Shown: piece after piece, positions 1-11,085 of the stretch
Numbering within the stretch: the stretch's first letter is position 1
Layout: every line of letters starts with the position of its first letter
From: Hordeum vulgare subsp. vulgare
Taxonomy: Eukaryota; Streptophyta; Magnoliopsida; Poales; Poaceae
DNA: 64,000 nucleotides
Direction of reading: 5' to 3'
Assembly (NCBI RefSeq): GCF_904849725.1
Contig: NC_058519.1
Coordinates: 651,671,387-651,735,386 of the forward strand
Program-made: the position numbers and the translations under genes
The notes under the pieces: generated by a model
Told to the model about the DNA's origin: nothing
Database searches by the model: none
The model's input: the letters and a program-made list of their open reading frames with translations, nothing else

Positions 1-1134
1 AGCAAAAATTTACAAGAAGCTCAAAAATTGCTAAACAACGATATTATGTAACGCACCCAGCCCTACTCATCCTGTACATACAAACTATTCACCCCTATAA
101 ATTACTCGTCTTCACCATTTCTGTGCATTTCATAGCATAAACTTACCTGGAATTAAGTCCAACTGAGTATTTCCAGATTTGTTGATCCAAGCTTTCAAAG
201 ACCCCGGGTTTCTTATGAGGACGATGAGGCAATCGAAGCCCTCTTTAGCCCTCCCTATAAAGGCAGTCCTAGCATTGATCTACCAAGCCTCAAGGTCATC
301 AGTTTGAGATGGCACAACAATGTTAATTGCAGTCTCCTAAAACATCCAGTCAATGTTTGCCACACTGAGATGCATTGCAGCAAGATGTGGTCAAAGGTAT
401 CATCTTCTTGCAGACAAGTGTAGCATGTAGCGATGAGTTCTAGATTCCATGTCACTCTTCGATCCAATGTCTAGAGCCGCCTGCTGGATGGCCATCTTAC
501 TTTGCTAGCAAATTGGGCAGCGAGTTTACACATTTCACGTTCAGTTCATTGATGTTCCAAATTCTTCATCTTCAATTTTCTGTAAATATGGATGGGTGTG
601 ACAAATCTTGTATTTACCATGAACCGTCATCATTAAAAACATATACAACGGAGGAAGTTTGAAGCAACTTTAAGAAAATATAAGATCCAAGAAGTAATCT
701 GGTTCTTCACTAATGCTACATTACTTCTCTGCATATTGATTAAACAAAATCATGTGCAGCCGGTGACCATGGATTAGTTCATGCAAAATTTACTTTGGTG
801 CTTCATGCTGCCATATATTCCAGTAACTGTTATAAATTTTTTTGGACAAATGGATGGGAGTGGCAAGACATCATGGTCATCGTTATTTAAAAAATGAATG
901 AAAGAAGTTACAAAAAAATACCTCAAACAAATGATACGAATTACATTGTATTCCTAACAACTATAAGCCAAAATAGATGGGTGTGCCATGATGGTCATGG
1001 TTTGGAGAAACAAGGAAATAACCACAAGCCACAAGAAAGCACAATACATCAAACAAATGGATACCAATTACTTTGTACTAGCAAATATAAGTCAAAATAG
1101 ACGGGCGCAGCAACGCGCGCCATCAATGATCTAG
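1..1134 (+). mobile_element. Helitron, 3' part (left end outside window)
   Basis: The end at 1134 has the three marks of a Helitron 3' terminus. A GC hairpin has arms GGCGC at 1104-1108 and GCGCC at 1117-1121. Nine bases later comes CTAG at 1131-1134, and the flanking base is T. The sequence from 1135 matches the interior of element D at about 59335, where an A-T dinucleotide sits at the same point, as expected for Helitron insertion between A and T. Upstream, decayed copies of the terminal block recur (about 925-995 against 1043-1110, with looser copies near 590 and 850), each ending in a stretch like ATGGGTGTG or GACGGGCGC. No helicase is visible, so this is a non-autonomous copy or only its tail. 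It contains a LINE-like coding scrap. Confidence 0.6.
255..467 (-). pseudogene. LINE relic, zinc-binding region downstream of reverse transcriptase (zf-RVT-like)
   Basis: The minus-strand frame has a C-x2-C-x8-H-x4-C pattern (CYTC then DHILLQC), the spacing of the zinc-binding region that follows reverse transcriptase in plant non-LTR retrotransposons. Traces of the same domain continue upstream (about 470-540) in shifted frames. Nothing of the polymerase itself is visible. It lies inside the Helitron tail, so it may be captured sequence. The call rests on one short motif. Confidence 0.4.
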
Positions 1135-1247
1135 TATTGCCATGTAACTCCCACCGTTCCGTCTCATTACATGTGCCATCACTTTCATATTGCCATTGCA
1201 TGATCGTAAGATAGCTAGCGAGATGCTTCAACATCATATGCTAAGTG
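1135..1247 (+). repeat. Fragment of 3' noncoding region of a D-type retrotransposon
   Basis: About 110 bases match 59335-59445 of element D in the same orientation with roughly one difference in eight bases. This is the stretch beginning TATTGCCATGTAACTCCCAC and running to the end of GATAGCTAGCGAGAT and a little beyond. The match starts exactly at the Helitron 3' end and stops near 1247, so this is the target-side remnant into which the Helitron inserted. Confidence 0.7.
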
Positions 1248-2276
1248 TAATGACTAAGATGCGGTCCTTTCCTAATTCGGGGGCGATGCCCCAAAAGGGA
1301 AAGAAGCGCATCTAAGCGTTTCGCAAGCGAGATAAACATAGCACATACATAATTAAGATTGACAAATAGGCATTCATTTGCCATCTCAAATAGATAATAT
1401 GATAGTTACATCCACACATTTATTGAGACAAGGTAGTTCCGCTATAGACTACATAACACAAGGAAAATACTATGCTATCCCGCATGCTTGCCCACGATCA
1501 TGACCACGACCTCAGTCTTCTAGATAGTTCACGTACACGCGGTCGTTTTCCTCATCGTACTGCCACGCCAGTTGCGTGCCATCTGGATCACCTGCATCGG
1601 GTGTACCTGTACCTATTGGGGTGTTGAAGTAATCTCTGAGCCACGGGGACTCGGCAATCGATGACCTTGGTACCGAAACTAGTCAAGTTATTAGGTGAGG
1701 AAGGTTCACTGTTTAGGTTGTAGCATCCTAAGACTTTATGGTGTCTAACTTACGACGATCAAAGTTATAGATGTGGTGGTCTACGCGAGTGGTCAAAGAA
1801 TAGATGATCACTAAGTGATCCTAATCCCCTACTTACGTCAAACATAACCCCACCGTGTTCCCGATCGAAGAGAGGACTTTAAACGAGACAGTCACGGATA
1901 CACACATGGTTGACAGTTTTATTAGAGTTAGTTCAAGTTATCTATAACCGGATGTTAACAAATAATCCATGTTGCCACATAACCGCGGTCACGGCTTTCC
2001 GAAAGATTAAACCATGCAGAGGTGCTCCAACTAGTCCATCTTAAACGGGCACGGGCCGCAAAGTAATCGTCTATCACGAATCTCGTGATCTCGTCGGATT
2101 CCTTAGGGGAAAACCTCAACTCTGGGGAGAACCAAAGCTTCACTGGGATTCCTATATGCAATATATATTGCTAAGGTAAGACGAACCTAGCAGGACCTCC
2201 CGTCGTGTCGACGACCCGAATAAGAGCCGCGTATCTTAGTCTCAGGACACGGCGGATGGAAAAGCCTACAGAAACC
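1248..2276. repeat. LTR-like sequence, probably partial Gypsy LTR, cut by element C
   Basis: No reading frame of interest. The segment starts with TGTAATGACTAAGATGCGG, reminiscent of the start of chromovirus-type LTRs in Triticeae, and ends abruptly where element C begins (2277). The five bases before C are AAACC. The matching duplication cannot be checked because the right end of C is missing. The family is not recognised with certainty. Confidence 0.3.
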
Positions 2277-3804
2277 TGATACGCCCATTTTGCATCATGC
2301 TTTCATGTTGATATTTATTGCTTTATGGGCTGTTATATTACTTTGTGGTACCATAATTATGCCTTTTCTCTCTTATTTTGCAAGGTTTATTTGAAGAGGG
2401 AGAATTCAGGCAGCTGGAATTCTGGACTAGAAAAGGAGCAAATCTTAGTCCACTATTCTGCACATCTCCAAATGCCCTGAAAAGTTACGTGGAATTTTTT
2501 GGGATTATATAAAAAATAATGGGCAAAAGAAGTACCGGAGGGGAGCTACCAGGGCGCCACAAGCCTGGTAGCCGCCACCCCCCTGGTGGCGGCTAGCAAG
2601 CTTGTGGGCTCCCTGACGGCCCACTAGCCCCCCTCTTTTGCTATATGAAGGGTTTCGTTCCTGAAAAAATCAATAGAGAGAGTTTTTTCATGGTTTCGCC
2701 GCCGCCACGAGGAGGAACTTGAGCAGATCCAATCTAGAGCTCCGGCAGGACGATCCTGCAAGGGAAACTTCCCTCCCAGAGGGGGAAATCGTTGCCATCG
2801 TCATCACCAACACTCCTCTCATCAGAGGGGAGGCATCTTCATCAACATCTTCATCAGCACCATCTCCTCTCCAATCCCTAGTTCATCTCTTGTAACCAAT
2901 CTCCGTCTCACGACTCCGATTGGTACTTGTAAGGTTACTAGTAGTGTTGATTACTCTTTGTAGTTGATGCTAGTTGGATTACTTGGTGGAAGAGTTTATC
3001 TTCAGATCCTTGATGCTATTCATTACACCTCTGATCATGATTATGATTATGCTTTGTGAGTAGTTACTTTTGTTCCTGAGGACATGGGATAAGTCATGCT
3101 GATAATAGTCATGTGAATTTGATATTCGTTCGGTATTTTGATATGATGTATGTTGTCTTTTCCTCTAGTGGTGTTATGTGAACGTCGACTACATAACACT
3201 TCACCATATTTGGGCCTAGAGGAAGGCATTGGGGAGTAGTAAGTAGATGATGGGTTGCTGGAGTGACAGAAGCTTAAACCCCAGTCTATGAGTTGCTTCG
3301 TAAGGGGCTGATTTGGATCCACTAGTTAATGCTATGGTTAGACGTTGTCTTAATTCTTCTTCCATAGTTGTGGATGCTTGCGAGAGGGGTTAATCATAAG
3401 TGGGATTCTTGTCCAAGTAAGGGAAGTACCCAAGCTCCGGTCCACCAACATATCAAACTATCAAAGTAACGAACGCGAATCATATGAACATGATTAAACT
3501 AGCATGACAGAAATTCCCGTGTGTCCTCGGGAGCGTTTTTCCTCCTATAAGACTTTGTTCAGGCTTGTCCCTTGCTACAAAAGGGATTGGGCCACTTTCT
3601 GCACCATTGCTACTACTTGTTACTTGTTACTTTTCGCTTGCTACGTTTCACCTCACTACACCATCACTCGTTACCGCTACTTTCAGTGCTTGCAGTTATT
3701 ACCTTGCTGACAACCGTTTATCAGAGCCTTCTGCTCCTCGTTGGGTTCGACATTCAGACTTATTGAAAGGACTATGATTGATCCCCTATACTTGTGGGTC
3801 ATCA
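2277..3804 (+). repeat. 5' LTR of element C (1528 bp)
   Basis: It begins TGATACGCCC and ends GGGTCATCA directly before the primer site. A TATA-like CTATATGA lies near 2641. Upstream of that, 2557-2607 forms a long hairpin: outer arms CCACAAGC and GCTTGTGG, inner arms TAGCCGCCACC and GGTGGCGGCTA, a perfect 11-bp stem. The LTR of element F (62102-63600, minus strand) is of the same family. Confidence 0.9.
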
Positions 3805-3815
3805 AGACTCTTTTC

Positions 3816-3833
3816 TGGCGCCGTTGCCGGGGA
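3816..3833 (+). other. Primer binding site, tRNA-Asp type, element C
   Basis: TGGCGCCGTTGCCGGGGA is an 18-base perfect complement to the 3' end of plant tRNA-Asp including CCA, 11 bases after the LTR. tRNA-Asp priming is characteristic of Athila-clade elements. Confidence 0.85.
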
Positions 3834-3903
3834 GTGAAGCGCCTTTGGTAAGTAGAAATTGGTAAGGAAACATTTTTATACTATGCTGAAATTTATTGTC
3901 ACT

Positions 3904-5565
3904 ATGGAAACTGTTCCTTTGAGGAGTTTGTTCGGGGTATCTTCACCACGAACGGAAGCACGAGGAGTTGTTCCTCAACCAGAGGTATCTACTGAAAATA
4001 TATTTTATGAAATTCCTTCGGGTATGCTTGAGAAACTGCTGGCTAATCCTTTCACAGGAGATGGATCCTCACACCCAGACTTGCATCTGATCTATGTAGA
4101 TGAAGTTTGTGGTTTATTTAAGCTTGCAGGTTTGCCCGTGGATGAGGTAAATAAGAAAGTCTTTCCTTTATCTTTGAAGGATAAGGTGTTGACATGGTAT
4201 AGGCTATGTGATGATACTGGATCATGGGACTACAATCGGTTGAAATTCGAATTTCATCAAAAGTTCTATCCTATGCATTTAGCACATCGTGATTGGAACT
4301 TTATTTATAACTTTTGGCCTCGTGACAGGGAAAGCATAGCTCAAGCTTGGGGGAGGCTTAAATCAATGCTATATTCATGCCCCAATCATGAGCTCTCAAG
4401 AGAAATTATCACTCAAAACTTTTATGCTCGGCTTTCTCATGAAGATCGTACCATGCTTGACACCTCTTGTACTTGTTCTTTTATGAAGAAGGATATTGTC
4501 CACAAGTGGAGTTTATTGGAAAGAATCAAATGTAACTCTGAAGATGGGGAGCTGGAGGAAGGTAAGGAGTCAGGTATGAATTTCCAGTTTGATTGCGTTA
4601 AATCTTTTGTTGAGACAAACACTTCTAGAGATTTTAGCGCTAAGTATGGACTTGACTCTGAGATAGTAGCTTCTCTATGTGAATCTTTTGCTGCTCATGT
4701 TGATCTTCCCAAAGAGAAGTGGTTTAAGTATCATCCTCCTGTAGAAAGCAACATAGTCAAAACCAATCTAGTTGAGGAGAAAGTCATTGCTTTTAGTGAT
4801 CCTGTTGTTCCTTGTGCCTACACTGAGAAACCACCATACCCTGCTAGGATAAAGGATTATTCTAAAGCTCCAACTATGATACGTAGGGGTTACATTAGAC
4901 CACTTGCACCCCTTGAGGAGATTAGAGTTGAACCTAGTGTTGCTATTATCAAAGATCTCTTAGCCGAAGATGTAGACGGGCATGTTATCAAATTCTGTGA
5001 GGACTCCGCTAGAATTGCTAAACCTCACGCGAAAGACAAACACGGACCTGTAGTTGGCCTGCCCGTTGTTTCTGTCAAGATAGGAGATCATTGTTACCAT
5101 GGTTTATGTGATATGGGAGCTAGTGTTAGTGCAATACCCCGTTCCCTATATGACGAAATCAAAGATGAGATTGCACCTGCTGAGCTAGAACTCATTGATG
5201 TCACTATTACGCTAGCTAATAGAGACATTATCTGCCCTGTGGGAATTGTGAGAGACGTAGAAGTCTTGTGTGGTAAGACGAAGTATCCTACCGATTTCCT
5301 CGTCCTTGGTACTGCACAAGATAGCTTTTGTGCCATCATATTTGGTAGACCCTTTCTCAACACTGTCAATGCTCACATTGATTGCATTAAGCACACCGTC
5401 ACTGTTAGTTTCAAGGGTCTGTCTCATGAATTTAACTTCTCCAAGTTTGGAAGACAACCCCATGAAAAAGAGTCGTCTGGTAGAGATGAAATCGTTGCTC
5501 TTGCCTCCATTGCCGTACCTCCTACGGATCCTTTAGAGCAATATCTGCTTGAGCGAGAGAGATGA
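3904..5565 (+). CDS. Gag-protease of Athila-type element C
   Basis: This is a long open frame. I place the start at ATG 3904 (METVPLRSLFG); ATG 3883 in the same frame is an alternative. The first half matches the Athila-type Gag core, with the hydrophobic FPLSLKDKVLTWYRL stretch and the QAWGRL segment (about 4341-4358). The last third is an aspartic protease: the catalytic loop reads CDMGASVSAIP (about 5110-5142), followed by an IFGRPFLNT segment. The frame ends with a stop near the start of the reverse transcriptase region, and pol continues in a different frame. It would build virus-like particles and process the polyprotein. The frame is intact, but the element is not functional as a whole. 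Confidence 0.85.
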   Translation: METVPLRSLFGVSSPRTEARGVVPQPEVSTENIFYEIPSGMLEKLLANPFTGDGSSHPDLHLIYVDEVCGLFKLAGLPVDEVNKKVFPLSLKDKVLTWYRLCDDTGSWDYNRLKFEFHQKFYPMHLAHRDWNFIYNFWPRDRESIAQAWGRLKSMLYSCPNHELSREIITQNFYARLSHEDRTMLDTSCTCSFMKKDIVHKWSLLERIKCNSEDGELEEGKESGMNFQFDCVKSFVETNTSRDFSAKYGLDSEIVASLCESFAAHVDLPKEKWFKYHPPVESNIVKTNLVEEKVIAFSDPVVPCAYTEKPPYPARIKDYSKAPTMIRRGYIRPLAPLEEIRVEPSVAIIKDLLAEDVDGHVIKFCEDSARIAKPHAKDKHGPVVGLPVVSVKIGDHCYHGLCDMGASVSAIPRSLYDEIKDEIAPAELELIDVTITLANRDIICPVGIVRDVEVLCGKTKYPTDFLVLGTAQDSFCAIIFGRPFLNTVNAHIDCIKHTVTVSFKGLSHEFNFSKFGRQPHEKESSGRDEIVALASIAVPPTDPLEQYLLERER

Positions 5566-8500
5566 GATAGATAAAATTGTCTTAGAACAATATCCTATTC
5601 TCAAGAATAATCTGCTTGTTGAACTGCTTGGGGATCCTCCCCCACCAAAGGGTGATCCTGTGTTCGAGCTTAAACAGTTGCATGATACTCTTAAGTATGC
5701 CTATCTTGATGAGAAGGAGATATATCATGTTATTATTAGTGCTCTCCTCTCAGAGCACGAAGATAAGAAGTTACTAAAAACTCTGAGGAAGCACCGTGCT
5801 GCTATTGGATATATTCTTGATGATCTTAAGGGTATTAGTCCCACTCTATGTCAGCACAAGATTAAAACCGATCCTGATTCTAAACCAGTTGCTGATCATC
5901 AAAGAAGATTAAATCCTAAGATGAAAGAGGTCGTTAGAAAAGAAATATTAAAGCTTCTGGAAGTAGGAATCATTTATCCTGTTGCTCATAGTGATTGGGT
6001 GTAAGTCCAGTACATTGCATACCTAAGAAGGGAGGTATCACCGTCGTTCCTAATGATAAGGATGAACTAATCCCACAAAGGATTATTACTGGCTATAGGA
6101 TGGTGCTAGACTTCCGGAAACTGAACAAGGCTACCAGGAAAGATCATTATCCTTTGCCACTTATCGACCAAATACTAGAAAGGCTATCCAAACACACACA
6201 CTTCTGCTTTCTAGACGGTTATTCAGGTTTCTCGCAAATACCTGTTGCACAATCTGATCAGGAGAAAACCACTTTCACCTGCCCCTTTGGTACCTTTGCT
6301 TATAGACGTATGCCTTTTGGCTTATCAATGCACCTGCCACCTTTCAAAGATGTATGATGGCTATATTCTCTGACTTTTGTGAAAAGATTGTCGAGGTTTT
6401 CATGGATGACTTCTCTGTTTACGGGTCTTCCTTTGATGATTGCCTCAGCAACCTTGATCGAGTCTTACAGAGATGCGAAGATACCAACCTCGTCTTGAAT
6501 TGGGAGAAGTGCCACTTTATGGTTAATGAAGGCATCGTCTTAGGACACAAAATCTCTGAAAGAGGCATTGAAGTTGATAAGGCTAAGGTTGATGCAATTG
6601 AGAAAATGCCTTGCCCCACAGATATCATAGGGATACGAAGTTTCTTAGGTCATGTTGGTTTCTGTAGAAGGTTCATTAAAGACTTTTCTAAGATTTCTAG
6701 GCCTCTTACCAACCTCTTGCAGAAGGATGTTCCTTTTGTTTTTGATGAGGATTGTGAGGAAGCCTTCGAAATACTTAAGAAGGCTTTGATAACCGCACCT
6801 ATCGTTCAACCACCTGACTGGAACTTGCCCTTTGAAATCATGTGCGACGCTAGTGATTATGCTGTTGGTGTTGTTCTAGGACAAAGAGTTGACGAGAAGT
6901 TTAATGTTATTCACTACGCTAGTAAAACTCTAGACAGTGCTCAAAGAAACTATGCCACTACGGAAAAGGAGTTTTTAGCACTTGTGTTTGCATGTGAAAA
7001 GTTCAGATCTTATATAGTTGATTCCAAAGTCACTATTCACTCTGATCATGTTGCTATTAAGTACCTTCTGGAGAATAAGGACGCTAAGCCTAGGATGATC
7101 AGATGGGTTCTCCTGCTACAGGAATTTGATTTGCACGTCGTTGATCGAAAGGGTGCTAATAACCCTGTAGCAGATAACTTGTCTAGGCTAGAGAATGTCC
7201 TTGATGACCCACGACCTATTGATGAAAGCTTTCCTGATGAGCAATTAATGTCATCCGCACTTCACATAGTGCACCGTGGTATGCTGATTACGCAAACTAT
7301 ATCGTAGCCAAATACATACCACCCAGTTTCACCTATCAGCAAAAGAAGAAATTCTTCTTTGATTTGAGACACTACTTTTGGGATGAACCTCACCTTTATA
7401 AGGAAGGAGTAGATGGTGTTATTAGACGTTGTGTGCCTGAACATGAACAGGGACAGATCTTGCAGAAGTGTCATTCCGAAGCCTACGGAGGACACCATGC
7501 TGGAGATAGAACTGCCCATAAGTTATTGCAATCAGGTTTGTATTGTCCCACTCTCTTCAAGGATGCCCGTAAGTTTGTCTTGTCTTGTGACGAATGCCAA
7601 AGAATAGGGAACATCAGTAAGCGTCAGGAAATGCCTATGAACTATTCACTTGTCATTGAACCATTTGATGTTTGGGGCTTTGATTATATGGGACACTTCC
7701 CGAGCTCCAATGGGTACACTCACATCTTAGTTGCTGTGGATTATGTCACCAAGTGGGTAGAAGCTATCACCACTAAAAATGTTGATCACCACACCTCTAT
7801 TAAGATGCTTAAAGAAGTCATTTTCCCAAGATTTGGAGTCCCTAGATATTTGATGACTCACGGCGGTTCACACTTCATTCATGGTGTTTTACGCAAGATT
7901 CTTGCTAAGTATGATGTCAACCATAGATTTGCATCTCCTTATCATCCTCAGTCTAGTGGTCAAGTGGAGTTGAGTAATAGGGAGATCAAATTGATCCTAC
8001 AAAAGACCGTCAATAGATCTCAAAAGAATTGGTCTAGCAAGCTTGACGATGCACTATGGGCTTATAGGACTGCCTATAAGAATCCCATGGGCATGTCACC
8101 GTATAAAATGGCATACGGTAAGGCCTGTCATTTACCTTTTGAGATGGAACACAAAGCTTATTGGGCAACCAAAGAGCTCAACTTTGATTTCAAACTTGCC
8201 GGTGAGAAGCGGTTGTTTGATATCAGCTCATTAGATGAATGGAGGGCCCAGGCATATGAGAATGCCAAGTTGTTCAAGGAAAAGGTTAAGAGATGGCACA
8301 ATAAATGAATACAGAAACGGGAGTTCAATGTAGGTGATTATGTCCTGCTATACAATTCTCGTTGAAGATTCTTCGCAGGCAAGCTTCTCTCTAAATGGGA
8401 AGGTTCCTATGTTATCGAGGAAGTATATTGTTCTGGTGCCATCAAAATCAATAACACGGAAGGAAATTTTCCTAGAGTGGTAAATGGGCAAAGAATCAAG

Positions 8501-8659
8501 CATTATATCTCCGGTACTCCCATAAATGTTGAGACCAATATCATCAATGTCATAATTCCAGAGGAGTACATAAGGGATGTTTATCAGCCTGTTTCAGACC
8601 CTGAAAACGAAGAGGTATCTGTTTCGGTAAGAAATTGGACTCCGATGCTTTTCCAATAG
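5549..8659 (+). pseudogene. Broken pol of element C (RT, RNase H, integrase)
   Basis: Reverse transcriptase begins about 5900 and carries FLDGYSGF (near 6210) and the catalytic FMDDF box (near 6400). RNase H follows with CDASDYAVG, TEKEFLA and HSDH (about 6840-7050). Integrase has the HHCC region (about 7440-7605), a first acidic residue in WGFDYMGHF, and a final E in [11 protein letters not shown]. The second catalytic Asp is replaced by His (MTHGGSHF, about 7855), 35 residues before the Glu. The frame shifts near 5560, 6000, 6355 and 7310, with stops at 8306-8308 and about 8365. The last recognisable codon is at 8656. No chromodomain is present, as expected for Athila. The enzyme is dead. 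Confidence 0.88.
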
Positions 8660-8942
8660 GAAATTTCCTCCGTTTTGGAATTTTTGGAAAATTAGAAAAA
8701 TAATAAGCAGTCCGGAGAGCGCACGAGGCGGCCACAAGCTTGGAAGCCGCCACCTACCCCCTGGTGGCGGATAGAGGGCTTGTGGGCACCTCGTGTGCCT
8801 CCCGGACTCCGTTTTCTTGCGGAGCACCCCTTATGGTCCAGAAAAAATCAATATATATTCGCCCGAAGGTTTTGATCTCCGTATCGCGCAGTTTTCCTCT
8901 ATTTTTGTTTCGAGCCTGTTTCTATGACAGATCTAGATCATC
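8660..8942 (+). promoter_or_regulatory. Internal LTR-like module upstream of ORF3, element C
   Basis: This stretch aligns with element C's own LTR (about 2490-2680). Both have TGGAATTTTT, the AT-rich run, and then a hairpin with outer arms CCACAAGC (8732-8739) and GCTTGTGG (8778-8785) and inner arms CCGCCACC and GGTGGCGG. Both then carry the string GAAAAAATCAATA. A TATA-like run (AATATATATT) lies near 8848. The module ends just before the ORF3 start codon. I infer a second promoter, or the remnant of one, for a short ORF3 mRNA. There is no expression evidence. Confidence 0.6.
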
Positions 8943-9382
8943 ATGACTTCCCCAAACGCTCCTAAGGACAAGATCTTCGAGAAGGTCATCAATCCCTACC
9001 TCATGGAAGTGCTGAAACACCCTCAATCTATCAAGACGAGCGAGGGGATGTTGCACATCCGTGATGTTGAGGGGCCTAAGAAGACTGGAAGCATGGAAAC
9101 GAGGCTCCAAGCAATGGAGCAACAATACTTCAAGTGCCAAGGGATGTTGGAGCGTGGACTCAATGCTGACCACATAATGATCACGGAGTTCACCGGCAAT
9201 CACAAGATGGATTCCATTGACATTGGGAAACACCTCTCCAGGCTCTATGATAGGGTTGATCAACTTCAGGGCCAGATCTATGACCTGTAGAACCAAAACT
9301 GTGAGTATGAGTACAGATTTAAATCAATAAGGTTGGCTGCAGATTTGAGGATTCCCGCGACTTGTTCATCCTGCTATGATGG
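8943..9382 (+). pseudogene. ORF3 of element C, split by element A (resumes 26830-26908)
   Basis: The frame starts at ATG 8943 (MTSPNAPKDK) and has a TAG at 9288-9290. It stays otherwise open to the GATGG duplication at 9378-9382, and on the far side of element A (from 26830) the same frame continues for 25 more codons to TAA at 26906-26908, with a Thr/Pro-rich tail. The first 115 residues are charged and look helical, possibly coiled-coil. This ORF sits where env-like genes lie in related elements, but I see no signal peptide or membrane segment. I do not know its function. The preserved frame across an 17-kb insertion shows it was a real coding sequence when A arrived. Confidence 0.65.
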
Positions 9383-11085
9383 TGTTGGGGAACGTCGCAT
9401 GGGAAACAAAAATTTTCCTACGCGCATGAAGACCTATCATGGTGATGTCCATCTACGAGAGGGGATGACTGATCTACGTACCCTTGTAGATCGTACAGCA
9501 GAAGCGTTAGAGAATGCGGTTGATGTAGTGGAACGTCCTCACGTCCCTCGATCCGCCCCGCGAACAATCCCGCGATCAGTCCCACGATCTAGTACCGAAC
9601 GGACGGCACCTCCGCGTTCAGCACACGTATAGCTCGACGATGATCTCGGCCTTCTTGATCCAGCAAGAGAGACGGAGAGGTAGAAGAGTCCTCCGGCAGC
9701 GTGACGGCGTTCCGGAGGTTGGTGATGACCTTGTCTCAGCAGGGCTCCGCCCGAGTTCCGCAGAAACGCGATCTAGAGGAAAACCGTGGAGGTATGTGGT
9801 CGGGCTGCCGTGGCAAAAGTTGTCTCAAATCAGCCCTAATACCTCAGTATATATAGGAGGGAGGGGGAGGGAAGAGGCAGCCTCAAACCCTCAAGGTTTG
9901 GCCGAAATTGGAGGTGGAGGAGTCCTACTCCAATCCTACTTGGAGTAGGATTCCACCTTCCCACTTGGAAACTCTTTCTACCTTGTGTTTTTTCCTTCTC
10001 AAACCTTATGGGCCTTAGTGGGAACTTATTCCAGCCCACTAGGGGCTGGTTTATCTCTTCCCATAGCCCATGAGACCCCTTGGGGCGTGACACCCCTCCC
10101 GATGGTCCCCGGCACCCCTCCCGGCACTCCCGGTACACTACCGATGAGCCCGAAACATTTCCGGTGACCAAAACAGGACTTCCTATATATCAATCTTTAC
10201 CTCCGGACCATTCTGGAGCTCCTCGTGACGTCCTGGATCTCATCCGGGACTCCGAACAACATTCGGTAACCAACCATATAACTCAAATACGCATAAAACA
10301 ACGTCGAACCTTAAGTGTGCAGACCCTGCGGGTTCGAGAACTATGTAGACATGACCCGAGAGACTCCTCGGTCAATATCCAACAGCGGGACCTGGATGCC
10401 CATATAGGATCCTACATATTCTACGAAGATCTTATCGTTTGAACCTCAGTGCCAAGGATTCATTTAATCCCGTATGTCATTCCCTTTGTCCTTCGGTATG
10501 TTACTTGCCCGAGATTCGATCGTTAGTATCCGCATACCTATTTCAATCTCGTTTACCGGTAAGTCTCTTTACTCGTTCCGTAATACAAGATCCCGCAACT
10601 TACACTAAGTCACATTGCTTGCAAGGCTTGTGTGTGATGTTGTATTACCGAGTGGGCCCCGAGATACCTCTCCGTCACACGGAGTGACACTTTGATACAC
10701 ACAAAGCATTCCTCCGGTGTCAGTGAGTTATATGATCTCATGGTCATAGGAACAAATACTTGACACGCAGAAAACAGTAGCAACAAAATGACACGATCAA
10801 CATGCTACGTCTATTAGTTTGGGTCTAGTCCATCACATGATTCTCCTAATGATGTGATCCCGTTATCAAGTAACAACACTTGCCTATGGCCAGGAAACCT
10901 TGACCATCTTTGATCAACGAGCTAGTCAACTAGAGGCTTACTAGGGACAAAGTTTTATCTATGTATCCACACAAGTATTGTGTTTCCAATCAATACAATT
11001 ATATCATGGATAATAAACGATTATCATGAACTAAGAAATATAATAATAACTAATTTATTATTGCCTCTAGGGCATATTTCCAACA
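9383..11085 (-). repeat. 3' LTR of element A (1703 bp)
   Basis: In plus orientation it begins TGTTGGGGAACG and ends TTTCCAACA. A minus-strand TATA (CCTATATATA) lies around 9849-9859. Compared with the 5' LTR it lacks about 85 bases after 10687 and carries a 12-bp insertion near 10110. Confidence 0.92.

Noticed and set aside
9333..10687. Plus-strand frames in the LTR of A (and copies in B and E)
   Set aside because: They are in an LTR transcribed from the other strand, and they recur only because the LTRs are repeated.
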